Positions 36,156-48,258 of a stretch of DNA of 64,000 bases are shown piece after piece. A program made the translations under genes and the position numbers. The stretch's first letter is position 1. Each line of letters opens with the position of its first letter. The DNA is from Mactromeris polynyma (taxonomy: Eukaryota > Mollusca > Bivalvia > Venerida > Mactridae). The notes under the pieces were generated by a model. That model had not been told where the DNA came from. It made no database searches and worked only from the letters and a program-made list of their open reading frames with translations. The stretch is taken from contig JASFXZ010000110.1 of NCBI GenBank assembly GCA_032209605.1, positions 62,001 through 126,000 on the forward strand, written 5' to 3'.

Positions 36156-36559
36156 CACTTGCCGGGTATACGGACAAAATCCCCTCCGGACAAAATCCCC
36201 TTTGCTCATTTTGTACAAGGTGGACAAAATCCCCTTAGTGAATTTTACAAGGTGGACAAAATCCCCTTCATGAATTTTACAAGGTGGACAAAATCCCCTT
36301 CATGAATTCTACATGAATATTTTTAACATGATGGACAGAAAAACCAAGAAATATCAAGAACACTTAATTGGATTTACAGTTTGATTCATGTCATTATTAT
36401 ATTTAGTATTGTATCACTAGTAAAATTCATGAAGGGGATTTTGACCTACTTGTAAAATTCAAGAAGGGGATTTTGTCACCTTGTAAAATTCAGGAAGGGG
36501 ATTTTGTCCACCTTGTACAAAATCAGCGAAGGGAATTTTGTCCTACACTCCACTTGCCG
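36156..36559. mobile_element. Long-inverted-repeat element built from GGACAAAATCCCC subrepeats
   Basis: The left arm (about 36165-36315) has five 'ggacaaaatcccct' motifs spaced roughly every 16-38 bases by 'ttcatgaattttacaaggt'. The right arm (about 36425-36550) is the inverted version ('gaaggggattttgtcacc', 'cttgtaaaattcaagaa'). The 9-bp CACTTGCCG flanks both sides (36156-36164 and 36551-36559). Long inverted repeats with subrepeats and a 9-bp duplication suggest a non-autonomous Mutator-like element. No transposase frame is present. Confidence 0.72.
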
Positions 36560-38120
36560 CTTCCCCACCATGGGCCATCAAACACCACTGACAACACTGA
36601 AGTAAATGAAAGGGAAAAACTGCGTCCAATGTGAGACTCACGACCCCCTTAACACTAGTATGACTCTCTATCGACTGAATTTACATGGCAGCTATCTAAT
36701 CTAACACCACTACAGTATATACATGTAAATTATTGCAGAAGTGGGACTTGAGGATTTCAAGTTTGGCCTTTTATGTTTTTAGCATTTTTCAACACTATCA
36801 GGTTTTTGAACTTTTTTGTAGGTGGAAAACTACGGGAGGCATCCTCTCATCAGCCTCCACCCACATACATGGCCATAACGTCTCGTATTGAACATTTTGC
36901 CATAAACGTCTATAGAACAGTCTTTTCAGAAGTAATTTCTTTTTGTTCGAACCTGCAAACTATGACATCGCGAAAACATAAGACAAATATGAAATTCTGA
37001 ATAAATCCGTGTTATGCAACAACAAGAATATAATTTATACATAATCTTTACCTGGAGTATTACTCCAACGAAATGACAACTTCAAAGTCTGGTAAATTTA
37101 ACCAACAACCAGAAATATAGCGTTCAATTTCTAAATTTCACAGAATTACCTGCCCTTGTATTGGACACCGGAAACCAGAAATTCAAAGAAATCTAGGAAC
37201 CATCAAGCATCTTCTTCATTACTAATATTAGTAATTTTTTACAGGTAGTTCAATCAGTGTTTATACTGACATTTAATTTGTGTTTCGTTCTGTTTTCATA
37301 CAACCGCTTTCGGTTCGTATCGACGTTTGATGCTTTTTCTTAGTCGTGAAAGCAGGACGATTCGACCCCAAGACGTTTCGACCCAAGTCTTTTTGCGGGA
37401 CCTTTACATCCCAAAGTTTTTTTTTAATTAACTTTCTTTCTGAACTTGTTAACTACATACTTAGTGTTTATTATATTAAAATCGTGAAACAGGAACTGAG
37501 CATTTAGTTTTAAATGTTTTTGACAAAACATCATTGTTGTTCAAGATTCTTTAAAGTTTAATTAATGTAATTTATAGCAGCTATGGTCTCATGTGCATTG
37601 TTTTGGTCATGGATTGCTGTACTATCAATTTTTTTATGTGCAGACTCCCCAATCCGCATTGTAACATTGTCCTTATTTTTAGGAAAATATAAATATTATT
37701 ATTTATTTTGACTTACTGCTTTTAATTGCTAATGACACAGACGTCTTTGAAACCATTATATGTCTGTGCTAATGATAACATTCAATCTGTTTGCAACTTT
37801 TTCATCACTGAAATTGAGTGGAATAAAACAGTGGAATACAATTTTTTGCTAATTGTAATTTTTTTGGCCAAATTTGGGACAATTTGATTTTTCTTGAGAC
37901 AATTTTTGTTGTCTTGGCTCAATTGACCCTTCCGCATTCCCACTGTAGCCACGCCCACCTTAGCAACAGGTGCTCGGTGTTACTACGTTAGACAAGCGCT
38001 TTACAAAATAGCGACCAACAATACTAACGTAATGTAATTTTGGAGTGTTGATTTTGTGTTGAATTATCTTTGTGATCAAACTTTGACTCTGCATTTTACA
38101 CCTGCCTGGTTTCCTGATAA

Positions 38121-38610
38121 GAAAATGTTTGTGGGCATAATATCTCGGCCAAGTTCTGTAACCGGCCACATCGCCCCAGGCAGTTCTGAATTGTGACCCT
38201 TGAATTATCCAAAATTGGCCAAATTAGCCGTTTCCGCTCTCTAAGTCAAAGAGTTTTCATCCGATCTTTACCAAACTTTGTAAAAATGTTTGTGGGCATA
38301 ATACTTGGCCAAGTTCGATAACCAGCCACATCGCCCCAGGCACTATGGAATTATGGCCCTTGAATTATCCAAAATTGGCCAAATTAGCTGTGTCCGCTCT
38401 CTAATTCAAACAGTTTTCATCTGATCATTACCGAACTTGGTGAAAATGTTTGTAGGCATAATATCTCGGCCAAGTTCGATAACCAGCCACATCCCCCCAG
38501 GCACTTCTGAATTATGGCCCTTGAATTATCCAAAATTGGCCAAATTAGCCTTGTCTGCTCTCAGTCAAACAGTTTTCATCTGATCTTCACCTAACTAGGT
38601 GAAAATTGTT
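38121..38610 (+). repeat. Three degenerate tandem copies of a ~160-bp repeat
   Basis: Three successive units share 'aaaatgtttgtgggcataat', 'cggccaagttcgataaccag', 'ccacatcgccccaggca' and 'ccttgaattatccaaaattg', with a period of about 160-163 bp. The units differ by scattered substitutions. The array stops about 100 bp before the first coding exon of the zinc-finger gene. 'atggcccttgaatta' is typical of a common bivalve repeat. Confidence 0.85.
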
Positions 38611-38728
38611 TTAACTCTGAGCTCTGACTTATGATGAGCATATTTTGTGACAGTTTGGCACTCTTGTTGTCATTTATTTTGACTATTGTAAATGTGATAC
38701 ATCTGTTTTTTAATTCATGTTTTTCAGA

Positions 38729-40622
38729 ATGGAGGCAGAGAGTGTTCAGTGTGATATATGTAACCTAACTTTGAAACGTTCCAGCATTCTGCAACATACA
38801 AAAATTCATTCTGGAATCAAACCATACAAATGTGAGGTGGGTATCTGCTTCTATCCTTGATGAAATGAGCGCAGCTGACTCTTACGTTTGCTTGTGACAT
38901 TATATTTTATATATGACTCATTATGAGCGCTGCTGTACGATTTCCATCCTATTCTTTAAGTGATGTAATTTCCAGAAAACGTTATATGTGACATCGCCAT
39001 GTACTGACAGTAAGCAATATTTGCCCCATATGAAAATGAAGTGACCATATGGAGTAAATATTGTTTCCTGCTTGCAAATAGTGACATAACATGTTGCATT
39101 TTCTTGAAATGACATTACTTACAGAAGAGGTTGTAATCCCATAGCAGCACTCATATGTGCTTTGAAATCTCAATAGTCAGACCACACTTGATTCTGATGG
39201 AATTCAGTCTAATTATTGATGTTGTCTTTATCTCGAGGTTTTACTGTATTTTACATTAATAAGATTAATTTTCAATATACTGAACAGGTCCATGCAAGAT
39301 CTTCTGCTAATGTTATAAAAATAACTTTACTTAAATAAGCACCGGTCAAGATATTTCCTCAAAACTTGGCAAGCTTTTGAAACTATAATATGATAGGTGT
39401 ATGTAGTGCTCTTATGATTTTTTCACCTTTTCAGATGTGTGATAAATCATTTTTACGTTCCGAGGGTTTACAACTACACAAGTCTATTCATTCAGGAGTC
39501 TACAAGTATCATTGTAATATATGTGACGCTGGGTGTAACTCTTTTGGCAAGTTGGAAATTCATCGACTTACACATACAAGGTTGATGCCGTATTTTTGTG
39601 ACATCTGTAAAAAACAGTTGAAGACATACGGAGGTCTGAAGTATCATATGAGAACTGTACATACAGGAGAAAGACCATTTTCCTGCGACTTTTGTGAGAA
39701 AAAGTTTCCATTCAAAGTGTTATTGGTCTCGCACGTGCGTGTCCATACAGCAGAAAGACCGTATGAATGTGACCAGTGTATGAAGCGATTCACCAATGGT
39801 GGCAACTTGACACGACATATCAAGATACACACCGGGGAAAAGCCATTTTCCTGTACTCATTGTGCGTCTATGTTTAGAACATCAACAGATCTCAAAAGAC
39901 ATGCTTTAACACATAACAGCGAAAGAAAATATTCCTGTCATATATGTGATAAACGCTTTAAGTCCAAGGGCAGTCTACATGTGCACCAGGAGTCACATAT
40001 ATCTGAAAGACCGTTCCAATGCAGCCTATGTGGTGCATGGTTTCCTACTGAGAGGAAGTTATCAGTGCATGTGTTACGCCATCAAAATACAAAACGTCAC
40101 ATGTGTAGTGTCTGTAATAAAGGGTTCACAGAGCTCGGGAATATGAAAGTACATATGAGACGCCACGAAGATGGACCGAAACCGCAGACAACATTTGTAT
40201 GTAAAATTTGTGGAAGAGTGTTTAGGTTAGCTTTTAGTCTAAAGAGACATATAGCTCAACACCACTCAGGAAATAGTGAAGATAATGAAGGTGACATAGT
40301 GGAACACATAGTGAAAAAAAAAAGTTCTGTAAGAGGAATTTTTGTTTGTCAGGTTTGCAAACGGTCCTTTGGTACAGGTGCTCATTTATTTCGGCATCGG
40401 GAAATTCATATTGGTCGGGAAAAATCGATTAAATGTGAACTTTGTGACAAGATGTTCTATCAAAAATCTGAACTGAATAGACATACACGTCGTGTACATA
40501 AAGGGGAGGACTGCTTCACATGTGCGGATTGTTGCAGAGTATTCAGTAACATGAAAACTTTAATGAGTCATCTGAAACTTGAAGGAAAGAAAAAAGAAAC
40601 GTACTGTAAAAAAAGGCTATGA
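38729..40622 (+). CDS. C2H2 zinc-finger protein, 13 complete fingers plus one degenerate
   Basis: Two coding exons join in phase 0: 38729-38836 and 39435-40622. They give 431 residues, starting MEAESVQCDIC just after a splice acceptor (tttttcag), so an upstream untranslated exon is likely. The exon junction falls inside finger 2 between YKCE and MCDKSF. Finger cores in order begin CDIC, CEMC, CNIC, CDIC, CDFC, CDQC, CTHC, CHIC, CSLC, CSVC, CKIC, CQVC and CELC. A fourteenth (CADCCRVFSNMKTLMSHLK) lacks the final histidine. Canonical TGERPF and TGEKPF linkers occur, typical of sequence-specific DNA binders. A KKKSS-containing spacer separates fingers 11 and 12. There is no KRAB, BTB or ZAD domain, so this is a poly-zinc-finger nuclear protein whose targets cannot be read from the sequence. 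A plausible orthologue could not be named. Confidence 0.9.
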
Positions 40623-41964
40623 TCTTTATAATTTGGAGCACTCTAAAAATGATGTTGTTTATATAATTTGCCAGTTGATTGACCAATGTGGCTATTCAGT
40701 TTTTCAATTTCAATTAAATTGTTTATTTGTTATAGGCCACCAGCCCTAGACAACAAATTATTTATAATAATATATATGTTGTGACGATGTTAACACAGGG
40801 AAAAATTTTACGTTGTGAACAAAATGTAATGCAAATCAGAAGAGTATAATAATAATTATGATAATACATCCGGTATGATGAAATCTTGACATGGATATCA
40901 AAAGTTGTGTAGCATTGTAAAATAGTAATACATTGTAGTTACCAATTGATAATAATATTCTAACTACACAGCATACAGTAGATATTACATTGTAAAATAT
41001 ATATCTGTATGTATAATTCTTATAAAGCATCACATGCAATAATTTATAATAACAGTTACATCATAATTACGAAGCATTCAGTAGCTTTCTTTGTTGTATT
41101 GCAAAATACATATACATAGCAACAATATTCCTTAACAAATCCTCATTCATAGTCATAATTCTGTATGAGAATCATAACATTAGTGTAGGATTTCATTTGT
41201 ATAATATTCTATCAGCCACTAACTTTTCTTGATACAAACGCAAAACGAGTACTATGTATGGTTAGACAACATTAGACCCAGTCACTGATGCTCATTTATC
41301 TTGGCCACACTTTAGGGGAATAATTTCTGTTTTCATTAGAAAGTGGGCTCTTGGTGAATAGCTTCAACTGGAAGTTGGCTTTTACATTTCACTGATGATA
41401 TCTTCAAATAGATCGTTCATACTGTTACCATTATAATGTTTTTCTTTTCATTTCCAATATATCATTTTCAACCAAGAATGACACGTATGGTGTCACATTG
41501 AGTCACAAATGTAGTGTAGACATGACTCACTCAATATTAGTATACTATGTCTGTTTTATCCTTTCTAATTATGTGTGATCCAATGTGTTCAATACCTAAT
41601 GTGATTATTTATATGTAATGAAACCATATATGATACAAACCACTCATACATGTTTGTACAGGATTTCTGCCAAGGATTTATCCATCGGTGTAGAAAGCAT
41701 TGATTGATAATATGATGCTTTTTGTTCTGCATTATGTTAAGTCTACTAGGGATGTCTTGATACGCCTGAATCATACCACTTTATATTGCATTATTTCTGC
41801 AACGTATCACTACATGTTCCACAATATATTGCTTCATTTTGTTACATGCAGTACAGATGGATGCATATTGCAGCCAATATTGGTGTATCACGACACCCCT
41901 CATGTACACATCCATCGATTTTTGTTTGCAAACTCGAGTCATTTATTATCTAGTCATATTGATT

Positions 41965-43060
41965 TTTTATATGCTCACCTGAGCAGAACGTGCTCAATGG
42001 TGAACTGTAGGGATTGTTGATTGTCTGTCATCCACAATTTGATCGTTTATGCTCTAGCATCCACATTTCTTACGCTATCCTGTCCAATTGGATACGATGT
42101 ACATTATTGTCAGTTTTCTACCTGGTTCGATTTTGGGCCAAATTGGTTTATTAGATTATGGTCCTTAATTTTTCAAAAATGCCATGTACAACTATGTCTT
42201 CTCTCTATCTTCCTCATTATATTTCGAACTAGCCGGACTACAGTTATGTTTCCTTCAAGTTATCAAAAATGCTGCATTCACTATATTTACACTTTTAATA
42301 TTCTTGTTTATGCTGTAGATGCCACAATATTTTGCTGATCTTGATGCAACTTGGTAACTGTGTATGTTTCTATGAAATATGTGTCACCTTGGGTTAAAAA
42401 ATTTGGTCTAAAGGTCAAATCATAGTAAAACATTGTCTATTAACATTTTAATCTGGTTAACTTGGAACTTGGTCAAAATGTCTTTATGAAATCTAGGTCA
42501 AGTTCAAAACTGTGTTACCTGGGATTTAAAACTGGATTGCCAGGTCAAATTGTATAAAAATCTTGTTTACACAATAGATGTCATTTTTTCTTCCCTATCT
42601 TATAAAACTTTTTTACGATCTATTTTCCTATCATATCTATATCAAATTTGAAACTGGGTCACTTGAGTCCGAAACTAGGTCACCAGGTCAAAGCTAAAAA
42701 CAAGTTTTTACACTATTGAGGCCATATGATCAACCTGATCATTAGAAACCGCTGGCCTGATTTCACAATGATTTCATAGAAATGTTCCTTTGGTGACGCC
42801 CTACCAAATTCTTCAGTCCATGTTGGTACTAAATGGCTGCGGGGTCACTTTTATGTAGTGGGAGACTTGTCAGAAACTGTTGGTCCAATTTCACATGAAT
42901 TTCTTTAGGTGGACCTCTTCCAGAAAGTGGAAATCAACTGCTCAGAAACTGCTTGCCTTATTTCAAAACAATTTATCAGAAATGTTTCTTGACTGACCCT
43001 CTTCTGAATTCATTCAAGCCATTTTGTCTGTTGAAAGACCATGACGGCCAGGGGGCGTAG
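41965..43060 (+). repeat. Degenerate long copy of a common bivalve dispersed repeat
   Basis: It begins 'tatgctcacctgagcagaac' and 'gtgctcaatggtgaactg', then runs through repeated 'aactgggtcacttgagtc', 'gaaactaggtcaccaggtca' and 'cttggtaactgtgtatg' phrases. It ends near 'gaccatgacggccagggggc'. I recognise these phrases as a high-copy repeat of bivalve genomes; no computed match is claimed. It creates two open frames (106 and 105 codons) that I regard as chance. Confidence 0.65.
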
Positions 43061-43570
43061 TCTCAGATGAGAGATATATGGTTGACATGGCCCTTTTATT
43101 TATCATAAATTGTTACTATCTTTTAATGAAATAAATAAATGCATTACATTTTTCTACAAACAAAGACATGCTTTTTGTTGTTTATCATTAATATTGACTC
43201 CATCGTGTTACATGTATTATTCTGCCTATATAATCAACTCCATTGGGTTGGTTTTTATAACTGTAGCAAATACATGTACATTTTGTACATTGGTCATTTT
43301 TACAGATGTTATTACTTAACAAAGATCATTTTCAAAATGAAATCATGATTACCGGTCAATTATTTTGATAACACATATCTGAAAAATACATTGGTTAAAT
43401 GTTTTATGTTTGATTCGAAAATCCAGTTACTGGTGTATTATAGAAATATAGTATTATATGCAGTTAAATGCATTTACTATACAGTATATACATGTATTGG
43501 TTCATTGAGAATGCTTCTGGTGCTTTTGTGAATTTATTACTGCTGTCATTGTCAGGATTGCTGTTGTCAG

Positions 43571-43810
43571 TTGGCATTGCAGACTGTTAGACCTCACAGT
43601 GCATACACGTCTCTCAGGTTGGCATTGCAGACTGTCGGACGTCACAATGCATACACTTCTCTCACGTTGGCATTGCAGACTGTCAGACCTCACAGTGCAT
43701 ACACGTCTCTCACGTTGGCATTGCAGACTGTCAGACCTCACAGTGTATACACGTCTCTCAGGTTGGCATTGCAGACTGTCGGACGTCACAATGCATACAC
43801 TTCTCTCACA
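43571..43810. repeat. 48-bp minisatellite, five copies of two subtypes (A-B-A-A-B)
   Basis: The unit starts 'ttggcattgcagactgt'. Subtype A continues '(c/t)agacctcacagtg(c/t)atacacg'; subtype B continues 'cggacgtcacaatgcataca'. Copies 1, 3 and 4 are A-like; copies 2 and 5 are B. The period is a multiple of three and open on both strands, giving spurious frames. No gene is inferred. Confidence 0.93.
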
Positions 43811-44529
43811 AATTAAGATTGAATTTGTACCATAGTATCCCAGTATATTTGTGTAAATAGTAATTATTAAGTATAAACATAGGTAGTGGTCAATACACAA
43901 TGATTTATGAGTATTTGATGAATAATATACCGGTACCCAGAATATCGAATTATAAGCATGAAGTAGAACTAAGTAACTACGTGTACTAAGTGAACTTTTT
44001 TTTTAAAACGACAATTCACATTTATTTGGAAGTTTCCACGACAGAATCTGTAATAGTGACGATGGTTATGAAGTTGAGTATTTTCCTATGAATTTGACAG
44101 TGCAAATGTATTTTTCGGTCACTAATACAAGTTTTGTCGTGCAACAGCATATTTATATTTGGAGAGATGTATTCCAATCCATATAGTTCATATTGTGATA
44201 GTTGATGTTTAGATCTACATCTCCATTGTACGCCAGCTCTGTCCAACGTAAAACATATAAGAGAAAAGTTTGTTGTCGTAGAAAATTGTGTTGTCTTTTA
44301 AATTTTGAAGAAAACAAACGGGAAGTAACATTGCTCACTACGTAATTTTACATTTGTTAAAATCATGCGTCACAATTTGATAATGTCATTATGTGTCAAG
44401 AACAATACCACTGGCATGATTCTTTCATGATTTACACACACATGCTCTTTACGGCAGTAATATAGACAAAAATGAACTTTTGTTCTTGTTCCTGAGGAGT
44501 ATACATTGACAAAATGGTAACATTATATA

Positions 44530-44668
44530 AATATCAGATGGCTTCCTGTGTGACAGTACATATTGTCAACATGAGGGAAATACTATTACCCGAGGCGAAG
44601 CCGAGGGTAATAGCATTTTTCGAATGTTGACAATATGTACTGTCACACAGGAAGCCATCTGATATATA
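44530..44668. mobile_element. Foldback element with ~42-bp near-perfect arms
   Basis: The left arm 'atcagatggcttcctgtgtg' + 'acagtacatattgtcaacat' (about 44532-44572) is mirrored almost exactly at about 44624-44665. The loop carries a second palindrome, 'ctattacccgaggc' / 'gaagccgagggtaatag'. The flanks are AT-rich (tatataaat / tatatattttat), so the target duplication is unclear. Typical of a small foldback MITE. Confidence 0.85.
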
Positions 44669-46451
44669 TTTTATTATATCGAACAAAATATAAATGAAAA
44701 AAAATCAACAATACTAGCTCTAACTGTCTGTTTGCATATTTCAACGGACGTACAATAAAATTAGACGTTATCATCGTTTGCATTCCATTTTGATGGGAAC
44801 AAGGTAGATTATACATATATTTATTAGCATTTAAACTTTTACAAGTTTATCGCCATTTACAATTTAGTAATGACAAGATGGCGATAATACATGAGACAGG
44901 AGAAAAGCATGCAAAAGGTATAACGGGTACGAGGTGTACTAATTACGTAAGCTATTGTTCAAGAATCATTGGGTAGTTAATGTTGTGAAAACATGCGGTG
45001 GTAATTTTTTAGCGATTGATGATCCCAGATGATTAAACAATGAGCAGTGAGACTAATGAAAAAAGTGATGTGGCTGTGAGCGCAGAAAAAGGCCCATTGG
45101 GTACACAAATCACAATTCAAAATGTATAACCCTAGATCATTATTTTCCTCTACGAATATGTTTTGAAATGAAGCTATGGCGCATAGTTTTCAAGATTGGC
45201 GTTTTGAAAATACATCGTGCTTGTCAGGTTTTATGGACGGTAACGTCGCGAAACACCCATACTTAATTTCAGCTATGTTTGAAATCATTTGACATGTTGA
45301 ATGATTCAATGAAATATTTGCTTGCGATTGATATATGCACCTTATTCAGTATCAAACTATCTAATATATTTTCTGCACGGGGTATTTTTGTTGTAATTTC
45401 TTCATCTATTTAAGAATGAACTGTGGGTCAAAATCTTAAAATAGTTTTATTCAAGGCTTTCAAACAGTTTTAATCGATTGAGAGGCGTCTATAACCAACA
45501 TTTAACACCACATGTAATTTGCATATCGCACTGCAAATCTTCCTTTTATGAAAGGAGCACAAATATGTTGATATTTTATAACTTATACTTTTGGTCTATA
45601 AATTGAATGTTCAAGTTTACATATTTTTTGTGAAATACTGCAGCTTAAATTTCCCTATGACTCTGCAAAGTCGAATTAAATAATGCATTCATACATTATA
45701 TATTACGTCGCATTACCGCGAACATCCTCTATCAAACTTATTCAAATTACTGAAAGAATCTTTTGCCTACAGACTTTCAACGGAGGAGTCCTCTTCATTC
45801 CGGAATATCCTCTAATCCGAACTTTATAGTTTGTCCGAAGAGTGTTCGGATTAGGGAGTTTGTATTGTTTATTGTATATTTTGTGTATGTCTTATTCATT
45901 TCATTGATGAGTGCCAGAATAGCATTTGTTTCTTTTAATCCGATTCACCGTTCATTAATGCACCGATTATCTATTAATCGCGATTAATTTCAAACAACAT
46001 ACAATGTACTGTGCCTTTAAAATGTATACGTAATTCTGTTTGTTTTGCTATGTATCGATCAGTAATATTGAAAATGCATAATGTATAAGAAAATGGTGGC
46101 CCGTCGTTTTATTAACAATGTCCTAACGAAATATTTTCTTAATTGTTCAGTCTTTTCTTTGTCTCCATTATATATGCAACGACTTGTAATGTCATTTTTG
46201 GTGCGGAATGTTACACATGTTTAACGATTACACAGTACCTTCGTTAGTTATTATAACTAATGAACACTTAACGAATGCTTCAGGTTATGAAAATAACGAT
46301 ATCGTTAAAAATGCTTGCGGGCTCGTTACGTTGTCTAAACGTTGTCGTTGCTGGAAACTTAACGAAAGTTACTGGTTACTAACCCCTAGATGGATGGTCT
46401 ACTATCAGTGAAGCAATAACAATCACTACATCAATGTATTTAGAAGGTCAA

Positions 46452-46457
46452 TTTATT
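46452..46457 (-). terminator. Candidate polyadenylation signal for the KLHL gene
   Basis: TTTATT on the plus strand is AATAAA on the minus strand, about 113 bases past the KLHL stop codon. Position and sequence fit a cleavage and polyadenylation signal. Not experimentally shown. Confidence 0.5.
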
Positions 46458-46569
46458 TGCACCTAACTGGATACTCACATCAGAATGTTACGAATAAGTA
46501 ATGGATATATAAAGAACTGAATACATATTTCTGCTAGAAACGCGATTTTCGGTCGTCTGCACATTGAAA

Positions 46570-48258
46570 TCAATTAATACATGAATGCAAAACGTTCCTA
46601 CTCATTACAACTGGCATGCAGTAAAAGTTGCAAAGAGCCGCCTTCACCGATCGGAATTGTTTGAATGACCGAGTAGCTGGATCGAAAAGCATTGAAGTAT
46701 ACTGGTTACCAAAGCATCCGTCAATGAGAATACGTCCATTGTGACTGACTACACCGAAGTGATCGTAGGTCGCTCCAGACGCTACTACTTCCGGTGTCAT
46801 GTCCTCTTTGAACATAACAACCTCTCCTTGGTTATAGAAAACGAATATACAGTTGTTTATTTCAACTGCTCTTCCTGTTGTAGATGTGATCCTTGGCATG
46901 TCGCAAACAACGGCAGTTGTCATGGTTGCTGTATCAAAACGTTGTACTTTACGACAAAAGTTGCCGTCCTCCATTTTCCCGCCGAATATGTAAAGTTTAG
47001 TACCAATGGAGGCAACAGTGGCGAAAGACACTGGGATGACCATATTTCCTACCAATGATGACGTATTAGTTTGAGGGTTGTACATTTCAATAGAGCTGAT
47101 GAGTTCAGGAATCTTCTTACTTCCACCTATTGTGTATACATTCCCACTCGCTGCGACCATCGTGTGTCCCCATCGGCCTTCTTGCATATCGGCGCATGGT
47201 TGCCACTTGTTTTCCGATGATACGAATCTCAGAAAGCTTTTCTGACCCATGTAACCGCCAGATAAGTATACGTCATTGTTATTTGAGCATACAGCAAAAC
47301 ATGCACCCGGCTCTGTTGGAATTGCGGCCATTTTGTATTCAGTACCTCGATGATAGCTAAAACATTTGATTTCAGTCATCTCTGGGTTTGGTTGTCTGCT
47401 TCTTGTGCCAACGATGCAGATCATTTCCTCGGTACGATAGTGAAACTGTAGTGGATTAACCATTTTCGTCGTTGGACTTGCGTTTGTGTCTTTGCTGAAC
47501 TGATCTAAGATATCTTGGCTTGATTTAGAGCTCACAACTACTGGATGGTTTCGAAGCCGTTCTATGTACCCAGCAGTTATCAATGGAAACCGTATGTTCA
47601 TGAAGAGTTTATCCAAATATTGCAACTTCTCGTCGGTATTTGCGTTAACCCAAGTGAGAACTGCATCGCACACGATTTCTTCTGACGCTGTGTTCAAGTC
47701 ATTGTCATTGATAATGGTGACCAGTTCATCAACGCTCAAGTTCAGGAATTCGTTTGTTTTGACCACGGCTTCAAAGAATTCTAGAATATAAGCCCAGCTT
47801 TGCCTACTTAAAGCTGTGCATCCTAGTCTGGATGCTAGCTTATAAATTCCAACACACGTTTCAGACGTCAGTTTCTCAGCCAGTAAATCCTCACAGATTT
47901 CTCGTAATCCTTCAACCTGTAGTTCCACGGACGCAGACAGAACGGCTTCCAGATTATCCCGGACTGACTGGGTTTTACCCGTGTAGATGTACGTCAACAC
48001 AACTTCAAATATCTGACTGTCGATGTTTCGAACGTGAACGGTGTTGTTACGATCATGCATGAACAATTCTCTGAAGAAGTTCGACACTGAACCAAGAAGT
48101 AATCTATGAGCACCGTACGTTCGGTCGCCTGCTTTTACGTTCACGTCCGTATACCGTTGTTTTAACCACATCCCCTCCACGCCTCGACTCAAATTCTCCA
48201 AATATTTTTGACGGTAATTGCTTTCCATACTTCGGCCGGAGTTATAATCTTGGTAGGT
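46570..48258 (-). CDS. BTB-BACK-Kelch (KLHL-type) protein, likely CUL3 ubiquitin-ligase adaptor
   Basis: The exon starts at 48258 after a clear acceptor (tactttcag), and the best ATG is 48228-48226. That gives 552 residues to the stop at 46570. The BTB fold spans about residues 20-122, with YTDV (D28) and the GAHRLLL motif (H41). The BACK domain spans about 128-230 (LTSETCVGIYKLA, DLNTASEEIVCDAVLTWV). Kelch blades run from about 285 to the end, with VYLSGGYMG, GNVYTIGGSKK and KLYIFGGKMED. This is the normal order for KLHL proteins, whose BTB-BACK part binds CUL3 while the Kelch propeller recruits substrates. The frame stays open upstream of the ATG to the acceptor (TYQDYNSGRS), so an upstream exon could add residues. 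The later Kelch blades lack clean GG pairs, so the propeller is diverged. I cannot assign a specific KLHL orthologue. Confidence 0.93.
   Translation of the reverse strand, partial: TYQDYNSGRSMESNYRQKYLENLSRGVEGMWLKQRYTDVNVKAGDRTYGAHRLLLGSVSNFFRELFMHDRNNTVHVRNIDSQIFEVVLTYIYTGKTQSVRDNLEAVLSASVELQVEGLREICEDLLAEKLTSETCVGIYKLASRLGCTALSRQSWAYILEFFEAVVKTNEFLNLSVDELVTIINDNDLNTASEEIVCDAVLTWVNANTDEKLQYLDKLFMNIRFPLITAGYIERLRNHPVVVSSKSSQDILDQFSKDTNASPTTKMVNPLQFHYRTEEMICIVGTRSRQPNPEMTEIKCFSYHRGTEYKMAAIPTEPGACFAVCSNNNDVYLSGGYMGQKSFLRFVSSENKWQPCADMQEGRWGHTMVAASGNVYTIGGSKKIPELISSIEMYNPQTNTSSLVGNMVIPVSFATVASIGTKLYIFGGKMEDGNFCRKVQRFDTATMTTAVVCDMPRITSTTGRAVEINNCIFVFYNQGEVVMFKEDMTPEVVASGATYDHFGVVSHNGRILIDGCFGNQYTSMLFDPATRSFKQFRSVKAALCNFYCMPVVMSRNVLHSCIN

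Larger units (their letters stand above)
34706..38728. other. Region between divergent ASH2L and zinc-finger genes
   Basis: It should contain the untranslated first exon and promoter of ASH2L (minus) and the 5' untranslated region and promoter of the zinc-finger gene (plus). No CpG-rich island or TATA-type core is obvious. It also holds the SINE-like piece at 36040-36130, the long-inverted-repeat element at 36165-36550 and the degenerate repeat at 38121-38610. No further exon is supported. Confidence 0.45.
40623..46451. other. Intergenic, repeat-rich
   Basis: About 5.8 kb without a supported exon between the ends of the zinc-finger gene (plus) and the KLHL gene (minus). It contains the degenerate dispersed repeat at 41965-43060, the 48-bp minisatellite at 43571-43810 and the foldback element at 44530-44668. 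An ATTAAA near 40711 is a possible polyadenylation signal for the zinc-finger gene. Remaining open frames are under 110 codons, cysteine- and tyrosine-rich through AT bias, with no family likeness. Confidence 0.5.

Noticed and set aside
41700..42338. Two frames of 106 and 105 codons
   Set aside because: They lie in a degenerate dispersed repeat and have no domain features; composition is AT-driven.
43502..43900. Frames of 78-132 codons on both strands over the 48-bp repeat
   Set aside because: Minisatellite artefacts. They end as soon as the array ends.
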